Source: CALCTE01 sp045627885 | GTDB lineage: Bacteria; Bacillota; Clostridia; Oscillospirales; CAG-272 | NCBI GenBank assembly: GCA_045627885.1 | Contig: JAZQOM010000058.1 | Span: 1 to 40,121, forward strand | Length of the DNA stretch: 40,121 nt | Direction: 5' to 3' | Shown here: positions 31,264 to 40,053 of the stretch, in pieces | Layout of the letters: the number at the start of each line of letters is the position of its first letter | Numbering within the stretch: position 1 is the stretch's first letter | The notes under the pieces: model-generated | The model's database searches: none | What the model saw: the letters and a program-made list of their open reading frames with translations, nothing else | Told to the model about the DNA's origin: nothing | Translations under genes and position numbers: made by a program

Positions 31264-31977
31264 TCAGATTGATTTTAAGTATTTTATTTGAGCGGGCGTA
31301 AGCTCTCGCCATTTTCCCGTCTTAAGCGTGCCGATATTTATTTCGCCGATAGATACTCTTTTGAGCTTTTTAACAAACAATCCAGCTATCTCACACATTC
31401 TGCGAATCTGTCTGTTTCTTCCCTCGGATAATGTCATACGAAGCACGGTGTTCTCGCCGTTATATGTTATAATTTCAACTTTAACGGGCTTTATTTTGTA
31501 TCCGTCAATTACAAGCTCGCTTCTCAAAAGACCAAGCTTGTCCGCGCATACTTCGCCCTTTACGGTTACATGATAAACCTTGTCAACATGACCTGACGGA
31601 TGAGTAAGCTTGTTTGTAAGCTCACCGTCATTTGTAAGTAAAAGAAGTCCCTCGGAATTGTAATCGAGCCTGCCTATGGGATAAACGCGTTCTCCGCCGA
31701 GGCCTTCGAGTAAATCGACTACGCACTTTCTGTCTTTTTCGTCGGAAAGAGTCGTCACATAGCCCTTCGGCTTATACATCATAATATATATGTATTCGCT
31801 GACTTTCTTAATTTTTGCGCCGTCAACTTTTACGACATCTGACGAAGATACCGCCTGTCCGATTTTTGCAGGAACGCCGTTTACCGTAACTCTGCCGTCT
31901 TCAATGGCTTTTTCGGCGGCACGCCTGCTCATAACACCGCACTCTGATATGAATTTTTGTATTCTTTCAGTTTCCAT
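31264..31977 (-). CDS. rluB: RsuA/RluB-family rRNA pseudouridine synthase
   Basis: A 237-residue pseudouridine synthase with an N-terminal S4 domain (RIQKFISECGVMSRRAAEKAIEDGRVTVNG) and a catalytic domain with YMMYKPKGYVTTLSDEKDR, the Asp loop YPIGRLDYNSEGLLLLTNDGELTNKLTHP and LSEGRNRQIRRMCEI. Place next to scpAB and dacB matches the Firmicutes gene order in which this gene is RluB, modifying 23S rRNA near the peptidyl-transferase centre. The dacB TAA abuts the ATG directly. Confidence 0.93.
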   Translation of the reverse strand: METERIQKFISECGVMSRRAAEKAIEDGRVTVNGVPAKIGQAVSSSDVVKVDGAKIKKVSEYIYIMMYKPKGYVTTLSDEKDRKCVVDLLEGLGGERVYPIGRLDYNSEGLLLLTNDGELTNKLTHPSGHVDKVYHVTVKGEVCADKLGLLRSELVIDGYKIKPVKVEIITYNGENTVLRMTLSEGRNRQIRRMCEIAGLFVKKLKRVSIGEINIGTLKTGKWRELTPAQIKYLKSI

Positions 31978-33087
31978 TTATTTGAACAATCTCCCGAAGA
32001 AATCAATTATTTTTTGTATTAAGCTTTTCTTTTGCATAAGCGGAGCGGAATTAACCGCAACTATTTCGCGCCTTGCACATTCTACTCCGTCTTTGTAATA
32101 TACAGCTGTGCCGACCGAGTCGCCGAACTTAACGGGCGAGTATATAAAATGCGGTGCAAGGACTTTTACCGATACCGAAGATATATCTTCTTCGGAACGC
32201 AGGGGGAGCATCACGCTTTCTTGAACGGAAGCGAAGAAAATATCATTCTGTGCGCCAACCGCATCGAACTTCATTTCAAGATGTTCCTCGACATCGTATA
32301 AACGATATTTAGAAAATACCTCGTTGCAAAGCGCTATATGCCTTTCAAAATCACCGTAACACGAAAGAGTGACGCAAATTACCGTTACGCCGTCTTTTTT
32401 TGCACAGCTGACAAGACATCTTCCGGAAGCCTGAATAAAACCTGTTTTGCCGCAAACGGCGTATTTGTATTCACGCAACAGTCTGTTGTGATTTGAAAAA
32501 TAACGCGTTTGACCGTTTTGTTTTCTGAAGCTGATTGACTTTGCCGAAGAAATTTTAACAAAATCATCGTTCTGTATGGCATAGCGCATTATCATAGCCA
32601 TATCGTAAGCCGATGAATAATGCTCGTCGTTCTCAAGACCGTGCGGATTAACAAAGTGAGTATCCTTCAGTCCGAGACTTGCGGCAAACTCGTTCATCAT
32701 ATCTGCAAAATTTTCCACACTGCCGCCGACCGTTATCGCAAGAGCTGTTGCCGCATCGTTTCCGGAATTGAGCATTAGTCCGTACAAGAGCGCTTCAATG
32801 CTGATTCTTTCTCCCGGATATAAATAGACAGATGAGCCTTCGATATTGCAGGCTTGCGCCGGAACGGATATTACCGTGCTTATATCCGACACATTTTCAA
32901 GAACAACTATTGCGGTAACAATTTTTGTAGTGCTTGCAATAGGCAATCTCTCGTGACAGTTCAAGCTATATGCAATTTCCGCAGTATCGGAAATCATTAC
33001 GATTTCCGCTTTTCCGCTGTCGGCGTTTACGGTAAAAGTCGGGATAAACAGTAAAACACAAATAATGGCAACAGCAATTCTTTTCAC
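31978..33087 (-). CDS. dacB: D-alanyl-D-alanine carboxypeptidase, DacB/DacF type
   Basis: A penicillin-binding serine peptidase trimming pentapeptides in peptidoglycan. Sporulation homologues shape cortex cross-linking. The 369 residues show a cleavable signal peptide (about 1-22, ending VNA), SxxK at Ser52-Lys55 (ASTTK), SGN at 108-110, KTG in VCGKTGF near 213, and a C-terminal beta-rich domain followed by a basic amphipathic tail (LIQKIIDFFGRLFK), typical of membrane attachment. The start is GTG at 33087 with CGGAG upstream. A 62-base gap separates it from ytfJ. The spmAB genes that follow dacB in Bacillus are absent. Confidence 0.9.
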   Translation of the reverse strand: MKRIAVAIICVLLFIPTFTVNADSGKAEIVMISDTAEIAYSLNCHERLPIASTTKIVTAIVVLENVSDISTVISVPAQACNIEGSSVYLYPGERISIEALLYGLMLNSGNDAATALAITVGGSVENFADMMNEFAASLGLKDTHFVNPHGLENDEHYSSAYDMAMIMRYAIQNDDFVKISSAKSISFRKQNGQTRYFSNHNRLLREYKYAVCGKTGFIQASGRCLVSCAKKDGVTVICVTLSCYGDFERHIALCNEVFSKYRLYDVEEHLEMKFDAVGAQNDIFFASVQESVMLPLRSEEDISSVSVKVLAPHFIYSPVKFGDSVGTAVYYKDGVECARREIVAVNSAPLMQKKSLIQKIIDFFGRLFK

Positions 33088-33149
33088 AAGTATTCTCCGA
33101 AAATAATAATATCTCTTAAATATATGAAAAGAATTGTCGCAGAATGATA

Positions 33150-33578
33150 TTATTCGCCTATATCAAAAGAATCTTTGTCTTTATGAGCATTTTTTTGCGG
33201 GAAAAGCTCTTTGAGCTTTTCTACAATCTCGGGAGTTTTGGTTACTATTCTGTCAATAGTCTGTATCGGGTCTGAATAGTCTGTTGCAGTCGGAGCCATA
33301 TTCAAAAGCTCCGCTTTGCCGTCTGCGGAAATTACGATAAAAGCAACGGGGGAGACGCTGACACCTGCGCCGTTGCCGCCGCCGAAGTTTTGCGCACTTG
33401 CGCTGTTTTTGGCGGCATAGTCAATTCCGCCCGAAGCGATGCCTACCGTTACTTTTGAAACCGGAATTATCGTTGTTCCACTGCCGGTCGATATCGGATT
33501 TCCGATAATAGTGTTTGCGTCTACGATTTTCTTTAAGTTTTCAACTGCAGACTTGATTACATCATTTAGCTGACTCAT
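33150..33578 (-). CDS. ytfJ: GerW/YtfJ-family spore protein
   Basis: A 142-residue homologue of YtfJ (GerW), a spore protein linked to germination in Bacillus. Features are the family core VDANTIIGNPISTGSGTTIIPVSKVTVGIASGG, a Gly-rich centre (FGGGNGAGVSVSPVAFIVI) and a C-terminal helical tail. The ATG at 33578 overlaps the scpB stop (ATGA) and is served by GGAGG. Its place between scpB and dacB adds a sporulation component to the operon. Confidence 0.93.
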   Translation of the reverse strand: MSQLNDVIKSAVENLKKIVDANTIIGNPISTGSGTTIIPVSKVTVGIASGGIDYAAKNSASAQNFGGGNGAGVSVSPVAFIVISADGKAELLNMAPTATDYSDPIQTIDRIVTKTPEIVEKLKELFPQKNAHKDKDSFDIGE

Positions 33579-34264
33579 TGTTTTTCCTCCGCGTTATCTG
33601 AAGTGTTTTCTTCGTCAATATCGAGAATTTTCGGACTGTCCTCCGTAAGGTCATCTTCGTCCGGTAAGTCCTCCGCAAATGTTTCTATCGGCGGTAAATC
33701 ATCGGTAGAAGAAAGCCCGAAGCACCTTAAAAAGTTATCGGTAGTTCGGTATGTAAAAGGTCTGCCGGGAACATCAAGCCGTCCGCAGCATTCAACAAGC
33801 CCCTTTTCGCAAAGTAGATTGACCGTATTTCCGCTTTCAACACCGCGTACCTGTTCTATGTATGCTTTTGTGGCGGGTTGCTTGTAGGCAATTATGGAAA
33901 GCACCTCAAACGCCGCCTTTGAAAGCTGACCTTTATTTCTGTCCGCCAGAGCTTTCTTTATTATGTCGGCATATTCGGCTCTTGTGCAAAGCTGAGCGCT
34001 TTGCTCGAGAAGTATAAGCTGAACGCCGCCGTGAGATTCGTTATATTTTTCCTTAAAATCTCTCATTATATTCAAAAGCTGCCACATCGGAACTTCGAGA
34101 ACCGCCGAAAGCTTTGCGTAGCTTACGGATTCGCCCGAAGCAAAAAGAATAGCCTCAATGCTTGAATAGATATCATCTATCGACATTATCTGTACTTCTT
34201 CGTTGCCGCCCGTAATTTCGGGAGAATTTTCGCAAAGCTCATCTGTATTTATTTCGTTATCCAT
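33575..34264 (-). CDS. scpB: Segregation and condensation protein B
   Basis: A kleisin partner that, with ScpA and SMC, compacts chromosomal DNA. The 229 residues contain the two winged-helix domains: SSIEAILFASGESVSYAKLSAVLEV and LSKAAFEVLSIIAYKQPATKAYIEQVRGVESGNTVNLLCEKGLVECCGRLDVPGRPFTYRTTDNFLRCFGL. An acidic N terminus (about 1-25) and acidic tail (DEDDLTEDSPKILDIDEENTSDNAEE) are longer than average. ATG 34264 with CGGAGAAAAACA is preferred over 34288. It overlaps scpA by eight bases. Confidence 0.95.
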   Translation of the reverse strand: MDNEINTDELCENSPEITGGNEEVQIMSIDDIYSSIEAILFASGESVSYAKLSAVLEVPMWQLLNIMRDFKEKYNESHGGVQLILLEQSAQLCTRAEYADIIKKALADRNKGQLSKAAFEVLSIIAYKQPATKAYIEQVRGVESGNTVNLLCEKGLVECCGRLDVPGRPFTYRTTDNFLRCFGLSSTDDLPPIETFAEDLPDEDDLTEDSPKILDIDEENTSDNAEEKQ

Positions 34265-34994
34265 TGTTTTTCTCCGTTTCTTCAGCATTTACGGTAAGTG
34301 AAATTATGCAGTTTTCTCCGTTTCCACTGACGGTTATTCTGTTTGTTTTGGTAAGCTCGAGTATTGCAAGGAAAGTCGCAACCATTTCGTTTCTGCTTTC
34401 GATATTTTCAAAAGCGTCGATGAATCTGACGGTTTTCTGCTTTATTACTTTTCTTAAAACGGTTATGACTTTTTGAGATACCGAAACTATTTTAGTGCCG
34501 ACAATACCGCTGAAGTTTTCAATATCGGGCGGCAGTCTGCGCTTTGAGCGCAGTAGCATGGCGTTAAATGCTTCAATAAGCAGATATACCTCAATGCTGT
34601 CTGTCTGCGTTTTGTCCGGCTTTATTTCGTCACGCGGCTTTGTAAATCTGTTGCCGTAGGTTGCATATTGGCTCGCAAGCATCTGTGATGCGCCTTTTAT
34701 TTGCTGATACAAAAGAAGAGCATTTACAAGCCCGGCTCTCGGGTCATCCTCGTCAAGCTGTTCTTTGGGAAGAAGCATTTTGCTCTTGATGTATATAAGC
34801 TGGCTTGCCATATCAATAAACTCGCCCGATATTTCGAGAGAAAGAGCCTCTGCTTGCGCAAGATATTCGAGATATTGGTCGAGAATGAGCGATATCGGAA
34901 TATCATATATGTCTATTTTATTCTTTTTTAATAGCGCAAGAAGCAGGTCAAGCGGGCCCTCGAATACTTCGAGCTTATAAGAAGGCTTAATCAA
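34257..34994 (-). CDS. scpA: Segregation and condensation protein A
   Basis: The kleisin subunit bridging the two SMC heads. The 245-residue protein starts with the diagnostic SYKLEVFEGPLDLLLALLKKNKIDIYDIPISLILDQYLEYL, followed by EFIDMASQLIYIKSKMLLP. Its C terminus has a winged-helix region (FIDAFENIESRNEMVATFLAILELTKTNRITV). The start is TTG at 34994, with GAGG seven bases upstream; no ATG is available in frame nearby. It lies 14 bases after the M50 protease stop. Confidence 0.95.
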   Translation of the reverse strand: MIKPSYKLEVFEGPLDLLLALLKKNKIDIYDIPISLILDQYLEYLAQAEALSLEISGEFIDMASQLIYIKSKMLLPKEQLDEDDPRAGLVNALLLYQQIKGASQMLASQYATYGNRFTKPRDEIKPDKTQTDSIEVYLLIEAFNAMLLRSKRRLPPDIENFSGIVGTKIVSVSQKVITVLRKVIKQKTVRFIDAFENIESRNEMVATFLAILELTKTNRITVSGNGENCIISLTVNAEETEKNNG

Positions 34995-35008
34995 ATGAAC
35001 ACCTCAAA

Positions 35009-35656
35009 TCAAATATTGATTAAAAAGTTTTCGACTGCAGAACTGATGAAAGCAAAGGGATAATCCAAAGCGCCGGAAATAATAAGCGCAAGGAATATAA
35101 ACGAAATATACCTCTCATTTCTCAAAAGCCACGAATTGACTTTGTCGGGAAATATAAGAGAAAAAATGCGTGAGCCGTCAAGCGGCGGCAGGGGAATGAG
35201 GTTAAATATCGCAAGCATTATATTCGATGTGCAGAATACAATAAGCAAAGTGTAAACTATGCCGTATATATTTACGGTCGTCGCAGAGTATACGATAAAC
35301 GACGGGACAATATATTTCAAAGCAAGAAGAATCAAAAAAGAAAATCCCGATAAAAGCAAATTGGAAAGCGGTCCGGCAAGAGCCGTAATCGCAAATCCGA
35401 CGCGTCTGTTTTTGAAATTGTTATAATTGACAGGAACGGGCTTTGCCCAGCCGAAGCCACCGAGTATAAGGCATATAACACCGAGCAAATCAAGATGCTT
35501 TAAGGGATTGAGCGTAAGTCTGCCGTTGTATTTTGCCGTATCGTCTCCGAGAAGGTGCGCCGCGTATGCGTGAGCCGCTTCATGAAAGGGAAGAGCTATA
35601 AAAACAACCGGTAGATAAAATAGTATGCTCAATAAGCGTTGCTGTAAATAATCCAT
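35009..35656 (-). CDS. Site-2 protease-family membrane metalloprotease (M50)
   Basis: A 215-residue rhomboid-sized zinc protease with about five or six hydrophobic segments. The zinc motif HEAAH is at 25-29 inside the first helix (LPFHEAAHAYAA). LGDDTAKYNGRLTLNPLKHLD and the third ligand region FNLIPLPPLDGSRI follow in the second half, diagnostic of the YwhC-like M50 branch. No PDZ domain is present. Substrates are unknown. In many Clostridia a gene of this type precedes scpA, as here. GTGAGGTAAT precedes the ATG. Confidence 0.92.
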   Translation of the reverse strand: MDYLQQRLLSILFYLPVVFIALPFHEAAHAYAAHLLGDDTAKYNGRLTLNPLKHLDLLGVICLILGGFGWAKPVPVNYNNFKNRRVGFAITALAGPLSNLLLSGFSFLILLALKYIVPSFIVYSATTVNIYGIVYTLLIVFCTSNIMLAIFNLIPLPPLDGSRIFSLIFPDKVNSWLLRNERYISFIFLALIISGALDYPFAFISSAVENFLINI

Positions 35657-35662
35657 ATTACC

Positions 35663-36256
35663 TCACAAATACTTGTTAATTTCAGTCCAAACTTCGCCGA
35701 TGCCTTGATTCTTCAAAGCGGAAAACGGTATAACCGTAATTTCTTTTCCGATAAATTCGCAAGCTCTTATTATTTCCATAGCGGCAATACTCTCCGTTTT
35801 ATTGAGCTTATCGGATTTTGTCGCAACGACAAAGTACGGAATTTCGCAATACCTAAGATATGATAGCATATCAACATCGTCTGCCGTAGGTCCAACCTTC
35901 ATATCAATAAGCTGGATAACAGCCGCGGCGCCTATTTTTTTCTGTGACACAAGACCGAAATAGCCGTCGACAAGCTTTGACCACTCTTGCTTTTCGCATA
36001 GCGGTCGCTTTGCAAATCCGTACCCGGGAAGGTCGGTGAGATAAAACTCATTATCGGCAATATACATATTTATTGTTATTGTTTTTCCCGGCACGGAGCT
36101 TACTCTTGCAAGCTTTTTTCTTGCAAGCAAAGAATTTATTAGAGATGATTTTCCGACATTTGACCTGCCGCACATAACAATCTGTTTCTTGCCGTCGTAC
36201 GGAATCTGGTCAAGTCTGCCTATTGTATATTTCAGTTCGCCGCTGTGAAACGCCAT
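35663..36256 (-). CDS. engB: Ribosome biogenesis GTPase YsxC/EngB
   Basis: A 197-residue GTPase needed for 50S assembly. G motifs: CGRSNVGKSSLINSL (G1), PGKTITINMY (G2), LTDLPGYGFAKRP (G3), VATKSDKLNK (G4) and FSALKNQG (G5). The N terminus YTIGRLDQIPYDGKKQIVMCG is typical. The start overlaps the lon stop by one base (TAATG). The lon-engB pair is conserved in Firmicutes. With rsgA and ruvX it makes three ribosome-maturation genes in the window. Confidence 0.96.
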   Translation of the reverse strand: MAFHSGELKYTIGRLDQIPYDGKKQIVMCGRSNVGKSSLINSLLARKKLARVSSVPGKTITINMYIADNEFYLTDLPGYGFAKRPLCEKQEWSKLVDGYFGLVSQKKIGAAAVIQLIDMKVGPTADDVDMLSYLRYCEIPYFVVATKSDKLNKTESIAAMEIIRACEFIGKEITVIPFSALKNQGIGEVWTEINKYL

Positions 36257-38676
36257 TATTTTACCCTCGCGGAATAACTTGATTTATTAACCGAAGCTAC
36301 TTTATTTCTGACGCTTTGCTTTTTCTTTGCGGGCACAGATTCCGCAAAAACTTCTTTAATAACTTCGTCCATTGTTGTAACGGGAATAAAATTAAGTACA
36401 GATTTAACTTCTTTGTCTATATCTGCTAAATCGGTAATATTGTCGGCGGGAATTAGTACGGTTTTCATTTTGTGGGAAGCCGCCGCCATTGTTTTTTCTT
36501 TTAATCCGCCTATCGGAAGAACTTTTCCGCGAATCGTAACTTCTCCCGTCATGGCAATATCATGCTTTACGGAGCGTCCGGTAAGCGCCGATATAAGACA
36601 GGTTGTAATTGCAATTCCCGCAGACGGGCCATCCTTGGGCGTTGCGCCGTCGGGAAAATGCAAATGTATATCTTTATTCTTATAAAATTCGGAGTCAATC
36701 GTGAGCTCGTCTGCTCTTGTGCGTATGTAGCTCACCGCCGCATGAGCCGATTCTTTCATAACATCGCCGAGACTGCCCGTAAGCTCAAGCTTTCCCGTTC
36801 CGGGCATAACTGCGGCTTCTACCTTCAAAAGCTCACCGCCGACTTCAGTCCACGCAAGACCGTTTACAAGTCCGACCTCATCATTTTCCGCAGTCTTTTC
36901 GGGTATATATTTTGGCATACCCACATAATCGGAGAGATTATTTTCGTTTATGCTCACCGATGATGTGCCGCATTCAAGCATACGCTTAACGGATTTCCTT
37001 AAAAGCTTTGCAAGCTCTCTTTCAAGATTTCTTACTCCTGCTTCTTTTGTGTACTGCTCAATAAGCTTGATTATGGCTTTGTCGCTTATCGTAACCTGCT
37101 TCTTTTTCAATCCGTGAACGCCGAGCTGACGGGGGAGAAGGTGCTTTTTTGCAATATGTATTTTCTCATTCATCGTGTACGAGCAAAGCTCAACAATCTC
37201 CATTCTGTCAAGAAGCGGCTTCGGTATCGTAGAGCTTGTATTTGCCGTGCAGATAAACATACAATCCGAAAGATTTACATCAAATTCAATAAAATGGTCT
37301 CTGAACGCTTTGTTCTGCTCAACATCAAGAACTTCGAGCAGAGCGGAAGACGGGTCGCCGTGATATCCGTCACCGCCGAGCTTGTCAATCTCATCAAACA
37401 GTATCAACGGATTCATAACCTTTGCCTGATTTATGGCGGTTATAATTCTGCCGGGCATCGCGCCGATATAAGTTTTTCTGTGTCCTCGTATGTCAGCTTC
37501 ATCGTGAATGCCGCCTAAAGAAATGCGCACCATTGTTCTTCCGAGAGCCTTTGCAACCGACGATGCAACCGATGTTTTACCAACGCCGGGAGGGCCGACA
37601 AGACACAATATCTGACCTTTATATTCGGGATTATATTTCTTTGCGGCTATAAATTCACAAATTCTTTCCTTTACGCGTTCAAGACCGTAATGCTCGTCGT
37701 CAAGAATTTTCTGAGCTTTTGCAAGGTCAACGGTATCTTCCGTATATTTTCCGAAAGGAAGCTCCAAGCACGAATCGATATAAGATTTCAAAAGACTGTA
37801 TTCGGGCGACGAAAAAGGAAACTTTTCGAGCTTATAGATTTCTTTTGTGAGCTTTTCCTTCATATTATCCGGATAGCTTCCGGCGTTCAGTTTTTTGAGA
37901 TATTCTACCGTTTCTTCATCTTCGCCGGGCGCATAGTCATCACCGAGTTCATTCTGTATTACCTTGAGTTGTTCGCGAAGATAGTATTCCTTTTGACTTT
38001 TGTCTAACTGACTTCTTACTTTGGAAGACAAATCTATTTCGAGCTTCAAAATTTCAATCTCGTGGTTAAGAGCCTTGCAAAGCTTTTCGGAACGGTCAAT
38101 GCTGTCAATCTGCGAAAGAACACTTTGTCTTTGCTCCGGCGCGACGAGCAGATTATCAGCAAGAAAATCGCAGAGCTCGCCAAGTGAGATTGTAGATTTT
38201 ACCGCCTTGGATACATCGTCGGACACATGGGGCATCAAAGATGTGTATTCGTCGATTACGGACATAAGCATTCTCGTAGCCGCTTCAATCTTTGAAGAAA
38301 TAAAGCTGCCTTCTCCGTCTTCGATTACAGAAGCGTCAGCTTCGAAAAAGCTGCCGTTGTAGGCAATTCTTTCAGCTTTGACGCGTTTCATTCCGCTTAT
38401 GAGAATTTTAACCTGCCCTTTATTTTTGATATGTTGCTTTATCTTTACAAGTGTGCCGACAGAATAAATATCGTCGGTATCGGGCATTTCTGTATAGATA
38501 TCTTTCTGCGTGAGTACAAGAGCAACATCGTTATAATCCTTTGCGGCTCTTATTGCGGAAAGAGTAAACGGTCTTGCTATTTCAAGAGTAGTTTCACTGC
38601 ACGGAAAAACCACAACCCCGCGCGAAACAATTACGGGAATGTCGGTTATAAGCTTTGCGTTAAAAATATTTGCCAT
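36256..38676 (-). CDS. lon: ATP-dependent protease Lon
   Basis: A hexameric AAA+ serine protease degrading misfolded and regulatory proteins. The 806 residues hold a LonN substrate domain (about 10-205, starting PVIVSRGVVVFP), a coiled linker with SQKEYYLREQLKVIQNELG, the AAA+ module with LVGPPGVGKTSVASSVAKALGRTMVRISLGGIHDEADIRGHRKTY and Walker B PLILFDEIDKLG, then the protease domain with catalytic Ser in PKDGPSAGIA and Lys in IGGLKEKTMAA. A basic C-terminal extension (KKKQSVRNKVASVNKSSYSARVK) is longer than usual. TCGAGG precedes the ATG. It is the first gene of the nine-gene minus-strand run. Confidence 0.97.
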   Translation of the reverse strand: MANIFNAKLITDIPVIVSRGVVVFPCSETTLEIARPFTLSAIRAAKDYNDVALVLTQKDIYTEMPDTDDIYSVGTLVKIKQHIKNKGQVKILISGMKRVKAERIAYNGSFFEADASVIEDGEGSFISSKIEAATRMLMSVIDEYTSLMPHVSDDVSKAVKSTISLGELCDFLADNLLVAPEQRQSVLSQIDSIDRSEKLCKALNHEIEILKLEIDLSSKVRSQLDKSQKEYYLREQLKVIQNELGDDYAPGEDEETVEYLKKLNAGSYPDNMKEKLTKEIYKLEKFPFSSPEYSLLKSYIDSCLELPFGKYTEDTVDLAKAQKILDDEHYGLERVKERICEFIAAKKYNPEYKGQILCLVGPPGVGKTSVASSVAKALGRTMVRISLGGIHDEADIRGHRKTYIGAMPGRIITAINQAKVMNPLILFDEIDKLGGDGYHGDPSSALLEVLDVEQNKAFRDHFIEFDVNLSDCMFICTANTSSTIPKPLLDRMEIVELCSYTMNEKIHIAKKHLLPRQLGVHGLKKKQVTISDKAIIKLIEQYTKEAGVRNLERELAKLLRKSVKRMLECGTSSVSINENNLSDYVGMPKYIPEKTAENDEVGLVNGLAWTEVGGELLKVEAAVMPGTGKLELTGSLGDVMKESAHAAVSYIRTRADELTIDSEFYKNKDIHLHFPDGATPKDGPSAGIAITTCLISALTGRSVKHDIAMTGEVTIRGKVLPIGGLKEKTMAAASHKMKTVLIPADNITDLADIDKEVKSVLNFIPVTTMDEVIKEVFAESVPAKKKQSVRNKVASVNKSSYSARVK

Positions 38677-38710
38677 TGTTTTCCTCGATTTATATATTAG
38701 TATTGTCGAT

Positions 38711-38732
38711 TACATAACAATACATTATGTAT
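38711..38732. repeat. Palindromes at the lon transcription start, possible operator
   Basis: ATACAT-T-ATGTAT (38720-38732) is a perfect odd palindrome overlapping the edge of the lon -10 box. TACATAA (38711-38717) and TTATGTA (38725-38731) form a second inverted pair. No CIRCE or CtsR heat-shock operator is present. Confidence 0.4.
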
Positions 38733-38759
38733 TATAGCATAAATCTTTGCACATTTCCA
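38731..38759 (-). promoter_or_regulatory. lon promoter
   Basis: On the minus strand TGGAAA (38759-38754), 17 bases, TATAAT (38736-38731), with TATGC immediately before the -10 (TG-extended type). The -35 is poor, so an activator or the extended -10 may matter. Confidence 0.65.
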
Positions 38760-38768
38760 CATTTTTAT

Positions 38769-38796
38769 TTGATTTTATATTGAAATATGGTAAAAT
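38769..38796 (+). promoter_or_regulatory. Promoter of the FkbM-family gene
   Basis: TTGATT (38769-38774), 16 bases, TAAAAT (38791-38796), back to back with the lon promoter (nine bases between -35 boxes). Confidence 0.6.
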
Positions 38797-38827
38797 ATTT
38801 TTAAGATTTATTTGCGGAAGTGACGAT

Positions 38828-39907
38828 ATGAAAGATTTCGACAAATTTGCAAAAATTGTATTATCGCAAAAAGATATATGGAACAGTTTATGCCAAGACA
38901 CAAAGCCCGTTATTCTTTATGGAATGGGTGACGGCGCAGATAAAATTATTTCCGCTCTTGATATGTACGGCATACCTGTTGCCGATATATTTGCGAGCGA
39001 CGAATTTGTAAGGGGGCATAGCTTCCACGGACACAAGGTTCTCAAATATTCGGATATATGCGAAAAATATGAGGATGCAAATATACTTGTTTGTTTTGCC
39101 GCAAGAACGGATGAGCTGTTTATGAGATTCAGCGAAATCGGAAAGCGCCATACACTGTATGCTCCCGATGTTCCCGTAAAGGGAGGCGGACTTTTTACAC
39201 TTGAGTATTTTGCGGAAAACAAAAGCGCTTTCAAATCAGCTTATGAGCTGCTATCCGATGACGAGTCAAAGGCTGTTTTCGAGAACCTGATATTATATAA
39301 AATCAGCGGTAAAACTGAATATCTTGCCAAAGCCGAGAGCGACAGAAATGCCGCCTTGTCGAATATACTTAAATTATCCGCCTCGGAGAGATATCTTGAC
39401 CTCGGCGCATATACAGGCGACACCGTCGACGAACTCCTTGCCGTCTGCGGCGGATATGATGCTGTACTTGCGTGCGAGCCCGATTTGCGAAGCTATAATA
39501 AGCTATACTCTAAACTTTTGGGTATGGAAAATTCATCAGCCGTAAATTGCGGTATCGGCAAATGTGACGAAACCGTAATGTTCTCGAATAAAGCAGGCAG
39601 AATGTCTTCTGTCGGTCAACAACAGGGGAGAGAAACTCCTTTTATGAGCATAGATTCTCTTTGCTTTAAGAATTCATTTTCTCCTACATATATTAAAATG
39701 GACCTTGAGGGCGAGGAACGCGCCGCTCTTGAAGGCGCGAAAAATACTTTGCAAAACAAACCGAAGCTACTTGTATCGGCGTATCACCGCAACTGCGATT
39801 TATTTGACTTACCCTTGCTGATACACTCATTAAATCCCGAATATAAGATTTATATGCGTAAACACAAATATATTCCCGCATGGGATATCAATTTATATGC
39901 AATATAA
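38828..39907 (+). CDS. FkbM-family SAM-dependent methyltransferase
   Basis: A 359-residue protein. The first half (about 1-160) has a Rossmann-like stretch, VILYGMGDGADKIISALDMYGIPVADIFASDEFVRG, with GHKVLKYSDICEKYEDANILVCFAA, resembling nucleotide-sugar or NAD-binding-like segments often fused to FkbM domains. The second half has FkbM methyltransferase motifs: SAM loop YLDLGAYTGDTVDELL near 185-200, ACEPDLRSYNKL, and FMSIDSLC...PTYIKMDLEGEERAALEGAKNTL near 278-320, then PKLLVSAYHRNCDLFDLP. FkbM enzymes methylate sugar or polyketide hydroxyls; the substrate here is unknown. The ATG at 38828 follows GCGGAAGTGACG; an upstream start at 38747 would precede the promoter. It is monocistronic. Confidence 0.85.
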   Translation: MKDFDKFAKIVLSQKDIWNSLCQDTKPVILYGMGDGADKIISALDMYGIPVADIFASDEFVRGHSFHGHKVLKYSDICEKYEDANILVCFAARTDELFMRFSEIGKRHTLYAPDVPVKGGGLFTLEYFAENKSAFKSAYELLSDDESKAVFENLILYKISGKTEYLAKAESDRNAALSNILKLSASERYLDLGAYTGDTVDELLAVCGGYDAVLACEPDLRSYNKLYSKLLGMENSSAVNCGIGKCDETVMFSNKAGRMSSVGQQQGRETPFMSIDSLCFKNSFSPTYIKMDLEGEERAALEGAKNTLQNKPKLLVSAYHRNCDLFDLPLLIHSLNPEYKIYMRKHKYIPAWDINLYAI

Positions 39908-39909
39908 AA

Positions 39910-39931
39910 AATGCCGGCTTACGCCGGCATT
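39910..39931. terminator. Terminator hairpin at the end of the FkbM-family gene
   Basis: ATGCCGGC (39911-39918) and GCCGGCAT (39923-39930) pair around TTAC. On the plus strand no T tract follows (TCAGAGC); on the minus strand it is followed by TTTTTTATA. It is therefore a better terminator for transcription entering from the right than for the FkbM gene. Confidence 0.8.
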
Positions 39932-40026
39932 CAGAGCACTGACAAACTCGTTCTACCGGCAATAAGTACATTTTTATAAAAAATTTTTTGTAAACTGTAA
40001 AAATTAACACAGGTTTAGAAAAGAGG

Positions 40027-40053
40027 AATGACGGGCTTTATTAGCCCGTCATT
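40027..40053. terminator. Hairpin with 11-bp stem near the right edge
   Basis: AATGACGGGCT (40027-40037) pairs with AGCCCGTCATT (40043-40053), loop TTATT. It overlaps the stop codon of the putative minus-strand partial gene. T tracts on either side are short. Confidence 0.65.

Noticed and set aside
33088..33149. Sigma-E-like promoter before dacB (CATATATT near 33110)
   Set aside because: The -10-like element matches partly but no -35 at proper spacing was found; too weak to annotate.
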